Below, piece by piece: positions 12,566-22,397 of a stretch of 64,000 bases of DNA (the first letter of the stretch is position 1; every line of letters begins with the position of its first letter). A model generated the notes under the pieces. That model saw only the letters and a program-made list of their open reading frames with translations. It was not told the origin of the DNA and ran no database searches. The stretch is from Reticulascus tulasneorum (taxonomy: Eukaryota; Ascomycota; Sordariomycetes; Glomerellales; Reticulascaceae), in the NCBI GenBank assembly GCA_001557505.1, contig LSAX01000008.1, positions 2,170,001-2,234,000 on the forward strand. Direction: 5' to 3'. The position numbers and the translations under genes are program-made.

Positions 12566-12778
12566 CACTGCGTGAACTTGGCCCGAAAGTATGGGACCAT
12601 GGACCAGCAGTGGAAAGAGGAGGCCGTAGAAAACCTGCGGCTAGTTGGAAAGCTCGGGCAAGTCTGGCCAGATCTCGTGTCGGACATTCACAGGAACGAC
12701 GAGGAACATGCCCAGCTGGAGGCTACCACGCCGGCCATCCCGGAGAATGCTCCTGACGCAGAACTGAAGCAGAATTGA
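12566..12778 (+). pseudogene. In-frame tail of the CCHC gene beyond the stop codon
   Basis: After TAG the same frame stays open for 70 codons to TGA at 12776-12778. It contains MDQQWKEEAVENLRLVGKLG then QVWPDL. The paralog has MDAEWKGRAVQRLRFVGKLG then QVWPEL at the matching place, so this was coding sequence. Confidence 0.7.
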
Positions 12779-13183
12779 GCTCAAAAAAGTCCAGGAAGGG
12801 GATTATGCCTGCGAGAGGCGGTGCTAATTAGCGTTAGTGTCTAGTAGAATCAGACAACTCCTTCACAATGCTGGAGGATCGGAACTTGAACAAAAGGTTC
12901 CGAGGAATGGGTAACAAATCCATCAAACTTTACTAGGACTAGCAAATACACTGGCTTTTCTTGAATTGTATGATGTTTCCACGTACTGTGCCATTGCCCA
13001 TGAATAGGGGTATCGGAGAAAGAGCCCTCGTTTGCCTTAATGGAGCCTCAGCTCGAATCCACTTTTCTTTCCCTCCTGCAGTCTTATTTATTCTAACACT
13101 TCTGCATCGGTCAGGCTCTGCTAACCGAAATTTCTCGCAACTATCGTCTAAAAGTGCAGAACGGGGCCCAGAAGCTGACCAAG
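12779..13183. other. Intergenic region before the HNH gene
   Basis: No gene is recognised. The frame around 12961-13183 is open in places but has no homology that I see. The last part is presumably promoter and leader. Confidence 0.4.
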
Positions 13184-14353
13184 ATGGATGGCCAGACAGA
13201 TCGCGCCGGAGCTCTCCTCAGTGCTATGCTCAAGCTGAAGGAGACGAATGTGGAGGCGTACGAGGCCATTATCCGCATCCTTAAGCAGCAATGGCAGTTG
13301 GGGGATCTCGACATAACAAGGAAAACCTTCGAGAAACAGATCTCGCGTCTTGAGAAGCAAGTCTGCCAGTTTCAGGCCGACGTTGTGGTCTTGCGGACCG
13401 ATTTCTATACAATGCGTGGAGTGTTCCACGATGACGCCATTCTTACGCCGACCACCCAGACAGATAACGAAGCCTATATTGACCTCCTCATTCAGCGTTA
13501 TCGCACACCCCCAACGGCCAGACTGTCCCTCTTCAAGCCACGAGAGGTCCCGGCACAGGATCGCTTCCGACGTGACGTGTTCAAAGCCTACGGTGCCGAG
13601 GACCTTGGCAAAAGGGACCGTGTGTGGTGTGTGATCTCAGGAGCCTGGTGGCCCAGCTATTCCGTGACAGCAGCCCACATTGTTAGGTACAATGTCGGCG
13701 AGGTCACAGCAGGTCACCTGTTTGGCTCCCCTACCGACAAGAATGGGCACTTGATGAGTGCTAGGAATGGTCTGCCTATGATCAAGACATTTAAAGAGGC
13801 CTTTGACGAGGCCCGAATAGTGATCGTTCCCAACGACGAGGGAAGACTGTCAGTAGTAGTACTGGATGAGGCTATCAAGAAAATTCCACGTGACTCTGAT
13901 CCGTCCCCGTGGGACCTAGACAGCAGCTTACATGGACGCCGTCTCCAGTTTCCCAACGATTTTCGCCCATCGATGCGGTACCTCTATTTGAGCTGCTGTA
14001 TCAGCATCCTACGCCGCCAGCGACATGACGTCCAAGGCTGGAGCAAGGATCGCCTGGGACCCCTGATGCCTTCAAAGAACTGGGCCGCGCATGGGGACTA
14101 CCTGCGGAGCTCCACCCTCCAGAAGGTAGCCCAGCTAGTCGGATATATGACCACTGAAGAAGCGGCTGGTCTTGCTACAAGCTCTCCCTTCGAGAATATG
14201 GACGACGACACCACAGAAGACCTCGATAGCACTCATGCCCACATTATCAAAGCCATGGCCCTAGGTGTGAAGGCGAGGACCGAGGAAGATCTAGAGGAGG
14301 AGGAGGAAGAAGACGACGACGACGACGAGAGCAGGACGATTTACAAGGCGTAA
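13184..14353 (+). CDS. HNH endonuclease-domain protein
   Basis: Intronless, 389 aa from ATG 13184 (accaagATGG); the frame upstream has only a GTG. Residues 1-75 form a charged helical segment with probable coiled coil (ITRKTFEKQISRLEKQVCQF). Residues about 140-230 match the fungal HNH_2-type domain. They show RVWCVISGAW (C149), then the metal-site His in SVTAAHIVRYN (H165), and then the distal NGLPMIKTFKEAFDE with VPNDEG. Such domains are nicking or nuclease folds related to bacterial HNH enzymes. Fungal members are numerous and uncharacterised. The C-terminus ends in an acidic E/D run (14291-14331). The gene lies between a CCHC gene and a P-loop pseudogene on the same strand, which suggests a former module. 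Activity is not established. Confidence 0.8.
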   Translation: MDGQTDRAGALLSAMLKLKETNVEAYEAIIRILKQQWQLGDLDITRKTFEKQISRLEKQVCQFQADVVVLRTDFYTMRGVFHDDAILTPTTQTDNEAYIDLLIQRYRTPPTARLSLFKPREVPAQDRFRRDVFKAYGAEDLGKRDRVWCVISGAWWPSYSVTAAHIVRYNVGEVTAGHLFGSPTDKNGHLMSARNGLPMIKTFKEAFDEARIVIVPNDEGRLSVVVLDEAIKKIPRDSDPSPWDLDSSLHGRRLQFPNDFRPSMRYLYLSCCISILRRQRHDVQGWSKDRLGPLMPSKNWAAHGDYLRSSTLQKVAQLVGYMTTEEAAGLATSSPFENMDDDTTEDLDSTHAHIIKAMALGVKARTEEDLEEEEEEDDDDDESRTIYKA

Positions 14354-14847
14354 CATAACGGATTAATGTTTGGCCTGTCTGATTCATCTTGGTGAAATCG
14401 TGACTTGTCCTAGACAAGATGGACACACTTATTCATTCTCGGACATTGAACACAGGTGCTGACTTGCCAAGGACTTGGGATAATACGTTTTGGTTAATAC
14501 CCTAGTGCCATTGAAGCAGCTATTCAAGTGTTTATTCACAGGAATACTTAAGTGAATACTCAATATGGCAAGCCGAGATAACATCATGAAATGAAGGAAG
14601 GTTTGTGATCTTGTCCAGGTGCTGGGCGAATTGAAAACTGTCACGGTTGTTCAATAAGTTTCTCTTCAGAATTCACTCATTTCACAAGTTCCTTCGCTTT
14701 CAAACCCTTTCAGCTAATTTCCTTTTACTTGCCCTCCCTTTCATGAACCTTTCAGTGATAACTCAGACCTTTCTACAACTCGACATAATACTCCAGTCCT
14801 TCCGATTCTCGCGTTTCTTAAGTTCTACAGCGATAAACCAAACCAGG
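14354..14847. other. Intergenic region and pyrimidine-rich leader
   Basis: Nothing is recognised up to about 14650. The remainder is T/C-rich and probably the leader of the P-loop pseudogene, which starts at aaccaggATGG. Confidence 0.35.
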
Positions 14848-17031
14848 ATGGCTTCCGAAGAGGCCCAAGGCCAGCTCGACAGTGTAGACTGGGATCCTCA
14901 TTGGGATAGAGTCCTAAAGGCATGCCTTGAAACTGTCGATGTCGAGGGCGGAGTAAGAATCAGCCGAATTCTGGGACCCCAAGGCTCCGGCAAAACAACC
15001 GACCTCATTCTGAATGTGTGGATCGAGCTACAGCAGCATCAGCCGAACAGAGCATTCTTCCACCTGGTGCCTACCAAGATCGAGGCGTTGTGGCTGCGGT
15101 ACTTGGCAAGTAACGAGGAGCTCTTTACAGGGTATCCTGTCCTAACCTACGGAGAAATGCACGAACAGTGGGACGATCGCATGCTGTCGGTGGGCAAGGA
15201 GGCTACGTTCATACTAGAGTCGGATCCGTTGATGTCTTGGGAATGGGAGATCGTCACAGGACGACTGATCAACTGGGCCAAGGGGCTCAAGGACGCGGCC
15301 GGTGGGGGCTCGGACGCGTGCTCCATTAATCTGGTCGTGCTGGCCTCCATGAAATTCCCCGAGGCTAACATTAAGTGGAAATTTGATTCTCTCTGAGAGA
15401 TTCGTCGATGTACAACGCGGGCTTCGACACCTTGCAGTCCACTGACATGGTAATGCAGTGGCCAGTCACGAAGCATCAAGTCGTCCCCGGAGAACAGTGG
15501 AAGGCTCATATTCGCCAACTGTTTCGAGACACATTTCCTCAGAAGGAAGCCGGAACGGATAAAGACGAATCGAGCTGCACGGTTCTAGCATTCTATGACT
15601 TCTATGAAATGCTGGTCATCTCCGAGGAGGTGCGCACTGAGACGAGTTTCGAGACTCATTACCTGACTTTCAAGGAACCAGAGCCAATGGGCTTTTAATT
15701 TCAACGGCTGTTTCTCACGACCGGGCCACAGTTGTTGATTATTGATCCGAGTTACGCGGATCTGGCGACAGGCCTCCCGATTACTAACCTAAAGCATGTG
15801 ATCATGGGCGACACGCAACGGGCAGTGGTGTTTGATTGCAAGACCAGTCAGACGGTCACCACTGTGGCACAAATGTCTCGGCGGGAACTATATCGCCAAC
15901 TCTGCTTCCGCCACAAAACGCCAATGGAAGTAGAGTTCCACTGCTGCTTCGACCTGGAAAATGCATTGCAGTCCCGGCCGTTCGACCCGATTCCGAGCAC
16001 CGAGAATGCGGATCTCATGGTGTATGTACACAAACTAGTGCAGCATTGGCCAGGGAAGAAAATCAAGGACATGCCCGTGTCATTTTGCCACAGACCGAGC
16101 TCTTGCTGAGTACATGAAGCGCCTATCCATCTTGGGTTCGATCAAGCCAGCAGAACCTGGGACCTATGAGATCGAGTCTGGCACAGGTGCAAGAGTTTCC
16201 GATTTTCTCTGCACCACGAGGGGCAACTACAATGCGGCTTACCTGCTCGCCAGCTTGGGGACCGGCAAGTTCTCAAACTCGGTCACTAGGATCATCACAA
16301 GACTCGCAGCCATTGCTGCTGTAGGAATCAGTGAATCTGCTTAGGGTGTGGGCGGGCTCGTCATGGTTGGAGGTCGAGAGGATGCAATCCCGCAAGATGA
16401 TGGGTTCCACAACCTCATGCGCGAGGATAGCCAAGGTCCTGGGCGACAGTTGGTCCACAGGGGTGCGCTCTGGACCGCGTTCGGATTCTGGAAGGGCCTC
16501 AGAAAGACGCGCCTCAACTTTTCGACCGGGGACAGGACTCCCGTGCTAGTGGCCGGGGGTTACCTTGCGCTTAATATCCATATTGCACAGGAGATTTGGG
16601 CGGTTGTCTGCGACACGAAGTCACGCTTCGGGCTTGCGCCGCTGACGCCTCAAGAGATGCTACCAGACCTGATTGAAACCGAGTTCCATCAAATCGACAA
16701 GTTGCTTGCCAAAGCCTGGTTGCACAATCTTCTCTTTTTCCGGTGTCAGCCGGGCGACATAGCTCACAATCTGATCTCTTGCAAGGAAGTGTGTTTTGCC
16801 GGTAGAACGCTGTTGGACATAAACCACTTCCGATCGGCGAACTCGCAAAAGGTCCCTACTCCAGGTCTCTTCGCCTTCTGTACGGGTCTCTCCAAGTATG
16901 GAGATCAATAAGTTGCAGCGGACGTTACCCTGCTCTTAACGAGCGCTGTGGCAGAGCTGCAGGAGGAAATGCCGGGGAAGGATCTGGTCACGGCCATTGC
17001 GACTAGTTATCCGGACGTTAGACTAGGATAA
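14848..17031 (+). pseudogene. Decayed P-loop NTPase, helicase-like
   Basis: From ATG 14848 the frame encodes 183 aa with Walker A GPQGSGKTTD. A DExH-helicase-like order follows: FHLVPTKIEALW (motif Ia-like), VLTYGEMHEQW, and NLVVLASM (motif III-like position). No clear DEAH box is seen. The frame stops at 15394 (TGA). Coding resemblance resumes one frame over (SLRDSSMYNAG) to 16109, interrupted by TAA at 15696. It returns to the first frame at DRALAEYMKRLSILG and runs to 17031, interrupted by TAG at 16342 and TAA at 16909. Two frameshifts and several stops make it a pseudogene. The stops are compatible with C-to-T change of CAA or CAG. Helicase assignment is tentative and rests on motif order only. 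Confidence 0.7.
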
Positions 17032-17790
17032 CCTACTTGTACTGTATCTCGAATAATTAAACCAAGTTAAACTAATTGTATCTACTTCGTAAGACTGCTC
17101 ATTTCCGGACGGGCAAGGCGTGAGCATCTAGGTGTCGTCTGTTCATATGTGCAATAACTTCAATTCATATTACTGACAGTAAACTAGCACTGCTCGACGG
17201 CGAGAATACATACTCACTAACATGATCGATATTATCAAGCTCTCCACCGTATTCCAGAGGCTCGAGAATTGCGCAGACTTGATGCTTGGCCAGTATCATA
17301 TTCGCCTTGTTTTCTTTCAATCGGTCTGTGTTTTCTCTAGCAAGTCTGATACGGTTCTTGAGATCTTCAATTTCGCATCCAGAGAAAGAACATCGTCTTT
17401 GAGCCAGCCAACACGATCTGTGACCTCCTGCGGCATCGTCGTCACATTTGCGTCGACGAGCATGCTCAGAACCTGCAGATCGTTCGTCAGCTCCGTGCAG
17501 CCTTGCATAGCCGTTGCCGTTGCCCTGAGGTTCTCTTGAAGAAAGGCACGGTTGACCTTGACGGAAAGCTTGTGATATTTCAAGCATACATGCCAAAAGG
17601 TTGGCTTAGGAAAAGCGATTCAGCCTGATCACCCATTGAATATTGAGATGGAGACCATCAGCGGCGATTCAACAATGCTACTCGTAAAAAGGTAAGATTT
17701 TGAGCAACTTAAGTAGGAGGTGGATGCCCCTCTAGACCTGCATACTATATATGCTACTAGAGAATAAACCGGGACTCAGCTCCACCCTCT
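17032..17790. other. Gap with a possible short minus-strand coding relic
   Basis: On the minus strand 17317-17583 is open and encodes a helical, coiled-coil-like stretch (for example RVGWLKDDVLSLDAKLKI). It begins with TTG, has no ATG, and stops surround it. It may be a gene fragment. Otherwise nothing is seen. Confidence 0.25.
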
Positions 17791-18999
17791 CTACCCGATC
17801 AATGTATCAGGGAAAGGAAATATGCTAAGCGGATGCGGACTTTGATGAGGTTCAGTCCCTGAAGCCTTGCCCGCAGTGCCATGCAAAGCGGTTGCTTCTC
17901 GCACGGGAACATCCTCTGTATCCTCGATCCTATAGACATACCTTAAACCACTAGCCTTGCCATCCCTTAGGTTCTGCAACCCGGTCAAAACGCCGCCTAG
18001 TCCACCCGGGATAACCTCGTGCGGATGCCCCCTCAGCCTTCCGTCTTCCAAAAGTCGGCCCAGATAGCGGGACCAGAGAAACGCAAAGTCCTTGTGTGTC
18101 GAGTGAACACGAGGGAGAATACTGTTGCACGCTGTTACCCCAGGTGGGTATTTGAAATGCTCCTTGTCCTTGGCAAATAGGCTTGGAGGTAGCAGGGTGC
18201 TGACGGTGCCATTCGGATCGACAAACCGCAGTGTTGCTTCGAGCGACCCGTCCTCGCTAATCGCGTCAAACACATACGGAACTTTGCGGCCCAGGCCATC
18301 CTTTGCAAGAATCTTTTCCACATCTGCGACGAGCGCATCTTCGCCTTTGCGGTAGTCGACTACGTAGTCGGCTAGAGTCTTTGCAAAGTCGCCGGCTCGG
18401 CCAGCAACGCCAATAATGGGACCAAGACCCGAGAGCCGGGCTAGTTTCGCCGCAAACGCACCGGCTGCCGAGGTGATACCATAGATCAAGATCGGCACCT
18501 TGCCATCGCCACTTTTTGCAAGCTCGTACGGTGGCGGTAGCTTCATGTCGACATACAAGGCGATTGCGGCGGTAAGAGCCGCAACGGGGATGGTGGCAGC
18601 TTCCTCGAAAGACACATTGTGTGGGATGTGAAAGGTTGTCCAGTCCCGGGCCACAGAATATTCTGCGTAAGTGCCGTTTTCTGTCGCGGTCGCATGATAG
18701 GCTGCTACTCGGTCGCCGGGTTTGAACTCGTAGACGTCCTTACCGACGGAATGGACGGTGCCGGCCATGTCATCGCCACTATTATGAGGCAGGTTCTTCC
18801 TGTGCAGCGTGTAAGCATCATGATTTTCGGGTACTCCAATCGACCAGCAGACGTACCATAGCGGGTATTTCCAGTCCTTCGGGTTTGAAGAGGCAACGGC
18901 AACTTTGATTACGACCTCTTTGTCCCGTGGAGTCGGAATCGGAGTGTCGATGATCTCGACTGCTTCGATAGAGCTCTGCACAATCACTTGTTTGGGCAT
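17791..18999 (-). CDS. Zinc-type medium-chain dehydrogenase/reductase (MDR), enoyl-reductase-like
   Basis: Intronless, 402 aa from ATG 18999 (MPKQVIVQSSIEAVEI). An ATG at 19083 in the same frame would add 28 residues of atypical sequence, so I prefer the inner one. The N-terminal GroES-like domain shows VASSNPKDWKYP, NSGDDMAGTVHSVG and FKPGDRVAAYH. The nucleotide-binding domain shows ILIYGITSAAGAFAAKLARL. The protein resembles the fungal trans-acting enoyl reductase/quinone oxidoreductase group often found in secondary-metabolite clusters. Catalytic-zinc ligands of classic alcohol dehydrogenases are not evident. It is divergent from the Zn2Cys6 regulator at 19534, a common arrangement for a regulator and its target. 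No polyketide synthase or NRPS is in the window, so the pathway is unknown. Confidence 0.85.
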   Translation of the reverse strand: MPKQVIVQSSIEAVEIIDTPIPTPRDKEVVIKVAVASSNPKDWKYPLWYVCWSIGVPENHDAYTLHRKNLPHNSGDDMAGTVHSVGKDVYEFKPGDRVAAYHATATENGTYAEYSVARDWTTFHIPHNVSFEEAATIPVAALTAAIALYVDMKLPPPYELAKSGDGKVPILIYGITSAAGAFAAKLARLSGLGPIIGVAGRAGDFAKTLADYVVDYRKGEDALVADVEKILAKDGLGRKVPYVFDAISEDGSLEATLRFVDPNGTVSTLLPPSLFAKDKEHFKYPPGVTACNSILPRVHSTHKDFAFLWSRYLGRLLEDGRLRGHPHEVIPGGLGGVLTGLQNLRDGKASGLRYVYRIEDTEDVPVREATALHGTAGKASGTEPHQSPHPLSIFPFPDTLIG

Positions 19000-19533
19000 G
19001 TTGTTATATGTAAGAATGACCGATACCTGATCGACTTTATTGAGTAGTTGCAATGTTGCCCATCGACGACATTTGAAGGGCATTTATAAGTTTCTACCCT
19101 CACATTGGACCTTCCATGCGCCTTACACTCCGCGGACGTCCTCGCTGAGTGGCCATAAAGTACGTACCCAATGGTGACTCGAGGCTGATACTTGAGTTGA
19201 ACATTAAACAAGCACACGTTGGTTAATACGTGGACGGTGGTAGGGCCTTTGGAATCGTTAGAGAGATGACTCCAATTGGGTGCTGGTAGGCTTGCATCCG
19301 GACATCCGCGGAACTTGTCCCACAAGCTCATTGGCCAAGCATTATCGGTATAGAGGGCGTCCGCTTTTGGATGGGTGCAGACGCATTATTGGATAAAAGT
19401 CATAAGTTATTTGTCAGCATTTTCAAAGCATCTCTCTAAGGCCTATTGCCGCAGTCGCACGACAACCGTCCATGGACCTCCGTCGACCGACCGCCCAAGC
19501 TCCGCGTTCCCATTTGCAACTCTTGTCTTTAAG
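19000..19533. promoter_or_regulatory. Divergent intergenic region, oxidoreductase / Zn2Cys6 regulator
   Basis: This is a shared upstream region of about 534 bp. CGG-type half sites such as TCCGCGG occur (about 19128 and 19305), as expected for Zn2Cys6 binding, but short matches are weak evidence. Confidence 0.3.
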
Positions 19534-21726
19534 ATGCGGCGCGCTAGGGCCCGTCCAGATCCGGTCTCGTGCCAATCATGCCGGACGAAGAAACTGAAAT
19601 GCAATCGGGTTCAGCCATGCTCCAATTGCACCGCGCGGGGAGCGGCCTGCAACTTCGTAGTCCCGCCACAACAGACACACACAACCTCTACGTCCGAAAC
19701 CAATGCAGAACTCGTGGCGCGCATTAAGCGACTGGAGTCCATCATCCTAGGACACACAGGGCCAGCAGAGACTCATTCCAAAAATGCCTCGGACAATGGT
19801 CAAGCTACGCGGGAGCAGCCTCACCCTGGTGTAGAGAGCGCCGTGTCCAGTGACTATCGGAAACGAGACCAAGACTCTCGGTTGCTCGAGAGTATCGGAA
19901 CAAGAGAGGACTCTATTGTACGTTCATATCTATATTACTATCCAGTTTACTTCCTACCGTTGTATTAACAATACACAGCTTCCTCGCCTGTCGCACGGCC
20001 TGGTATTCAGAATAAAAAGCATGCACGAAATCCTCGAAGCCGAAAATTCGCTACAGCACCCGGCTCCGGGCGGGGATGGCCGGCCGAACGCCACGACTGC
20101 GACATTTCCCGTTTACAGAATCGCGACTCTGCTCTTGCAGAGCTACGAGTCCAACGTAGACCCTTTGTGCCACATACTGTACATGCCAGCAGTCCAGTCC
20201 CTCATGAGAACCTCCTACCTACGAATCAGTCAAGGCGAACAAGTCTTACCCGGCCAGGCTGCGCTGCTGCTTTCCCTTTTCGCCATCGCTGCGTATTTCT
20301 ATCGACACTTCGAAGGGTCCGAGGTCGCGACCACCAAACAAGATGCCATCCACCTCTCCAAAATCCTGAGTAGAGATGCATTGGATATGCTGGATTACTC
20401 ACGCCGAAACACTTCAGGCACATTGGAAGACGTCCAGGCGTCCATCCTCATGTCGTTTGTCACCTACCATCTCGATGGCTTCTCAGCAAGAGGTCGGATT
20501 CTCACGACGACCGCTGCCTCCATCGCGAGGGAGCTTCGCCTACATCGGTTAGACGCCGACATTGAGTCGTCTGTTGCCGAGAACGAGTGGAGCGCTCGTT
20601 TATTGATTGATCGAGAAGTCAAACGGAGAGTGTTCTGGCACATAACATCGACAGACTGGTTCGCGGCCTCCCCTTCCAAACCCAGCCGCTTCTAATGTCT
20701 GCTAGGTTACTATCAGCCATCTCCGGTCCACAAGAAGGCACATACTTCATCCACCCAAACCACATCAACGTCAAACTTCCCAGAGACTGCTCATTTGACG
20801 ACCTTGTTCTTGGAGAAGTCAACGAGCCGGATCGTGGACCTCAGCCGACTGGTATGACCTTTTTCCTCGAAAGAGTCCGACTGTCGCATCTGTGCCGCGA
20901 AATGGCCGACACTGTGCCCCTGGAGACATGCAAGCTCATGCAAATGCCCTACAAACAAATCATCGGCCTGGACAAGAAGCTACAGGAGTATATCTCCAGC
21001 CTGCCATTCTTCTTCCAGCTCGATGCCGAGAGTCGCAGAAGAACCAAGCCGCTCGAGGCCGTGTATCCCGGGATTCCCGTCTCGCGATACTGCATCATCA
21101 CGGAAGCTCACAGCAGGCGATGCAAGCTGCATCAGAGGTTCCTCCTTCGGCAATCTGCACATCCCGACTATGCCTACTCGAGGCAGGCCTGCCTGGAATC
21201 AGCACGCGCCGTCGTCGAGGTGTACGAAGACCACCGACAACACGACTCTATTGCTACCATGCCGGAAGTCCTGGGAATGTGTGTGCACTTCACACATCTT
21301 GCTTTGGTTGTCATGGCCATGGATTTGTGCTTTAACCGAGACGCAGCGGACGCGGCGGAAATAAAGGGACAGCTCAGGGCGGCATTGCAGGTGTTTGAGG
21401 ACACCAGAAACGCCTCTCCCCTGATAAGGCGATCCTTGAGCTCGTTGGGCGACATTTTACGGAAACACAAGGTCCATCTTGCCAATCCGTTAGCTCTAGC
21501 AACCACTAGTGCTGCTCGCTCCACTCAGGAGATCACCATTGACGCTATCGAGGACCCACATGGGAATGACCAAATGCAACCTGTTCAGCTTGGTTTAGAT
21601 CTGCAAACCCCAGGCATGGCTCTCGACAGCTCACTTGACGACTTCTGGATGATGCACAATGACCTGAATCCGGATTCTCTCACATGGGACAATTTATTCT
21701 CGGCTCTCGACTCGCGACCGTACTGA
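19534..21726 (+). CDS. Zn2Cys6 fungal transcription factor
   Basis: Three exons: 19534-19917, 19979-20658 and 20706-21726, with phases 0 and 2. The second join rebuilds TDW|LLSAISG, giving 694 aa. The binuclear cluster is CQSCRTKKLKCNRVQPCSNC then TARGAAC, with spacing C-x2-C-x6-C-x5-C-x2-C-x6-C. A short coiled-coil-like segment (NAELVARIKRLESIIL) follows the linker. The fungal-specific middle homology region covers roughly residues 190-480, with the usual ARELRLHR and EVKRRVFWHI landmarks. It is a nuclear DNA-binding activator or repressor. Its location points to control of the divergent oxidoreductase, but that is inference. The gene is intact. Its last codons and 3' flank have a second, decayed copy at 25746. 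Confidence 0.93.
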
Positions 21727-21911
21727 TACGATGTGCAGTATTCAGCTGCTGTGAAAGGCTCATTCTTGTAATGAACCTACAACTTGCCTAGATAACCACT
21801 GCCACTTCTATAGCAGCTTTATTACTCAATGCTGATTTAACTCCGCTCTAGGTGGTTCGGTGCAGTCGAGTGCAAGTCTATGGTCTTGTCTCTCTGCTAA
21901 AGGTTCTATCC
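21716..21911 (+). repeat. Direct repeat, copy 1 (end of regulator gene plus 3' flank)
   Basis: Block A, 21716 to about 21809, matches 25746 to about 25840. Block B, 21825-21911, matches 26083 to about 26186. Block B contains GGTCTTGTCTCTCTGCTA, which in the other copy is the 3' end of the rhodopsin-like gene read on the minus strand. Copy 1 therefore carries the true end of the regulator gene and a relic of the rhodopsin gene end. Confidence 0.8.
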
Positions 21912-22397
21912 GGCGAGTCCTGCACGGGATGAGAAAGCTGGACTCGGAACGGGACACCGCCACTAGCCATGCCGCATTCTAGGGACTCGCTGATAACGCA
22001 GTCGGGACCGCAAAAGGGCCGGCGGAGTGGAGGGAGCCTGGTCACGAACCGACTGCAAGCTGGCGATGAGATGCAAGCTGGCGATGAGAAGCAAGCATTG
22101 GGCCATTTCTGGGCCGAAGCGGGCGGGTACGTTACATGGCGATGGGGCCCCCAACTTGCGTGGCTCTAACAACAGTGGAGTACAGGGCTTATTGGGGCGT
22201 TCCATTGGCCGAGCTGCCCTCCAGTGCAACCTCTGTGCGGTAGTCAGATACGCAGGCTGTAGGGCATCAACGGCCCGCAGCGCAAATACGCGGCAGATAA
22301 CCTTACTAAGTTTGGACTATTTGACACAAGTTACACGCATATCTTGTTAGAAGAACAGAGTTTCCACTGCTTAATCCATCTATCCAGCACGAATACC
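21912..22397. other. Intergenic region with an 18 bp tandem duplication
   Basis: At about 22058-22096 the unit GCAAGCTGGCGATGAGA occurs twice in tandem. Otherwise only the 3' flank of the HET gene is present and no gene is seen. Confidence 0.45.

Noticed and set aside
11474..17031. Knuckle, HNH and P-loop row considered as an endogenous viral element
   Set aside because: No capsid, polymerase or other viral hallmark was recognised.
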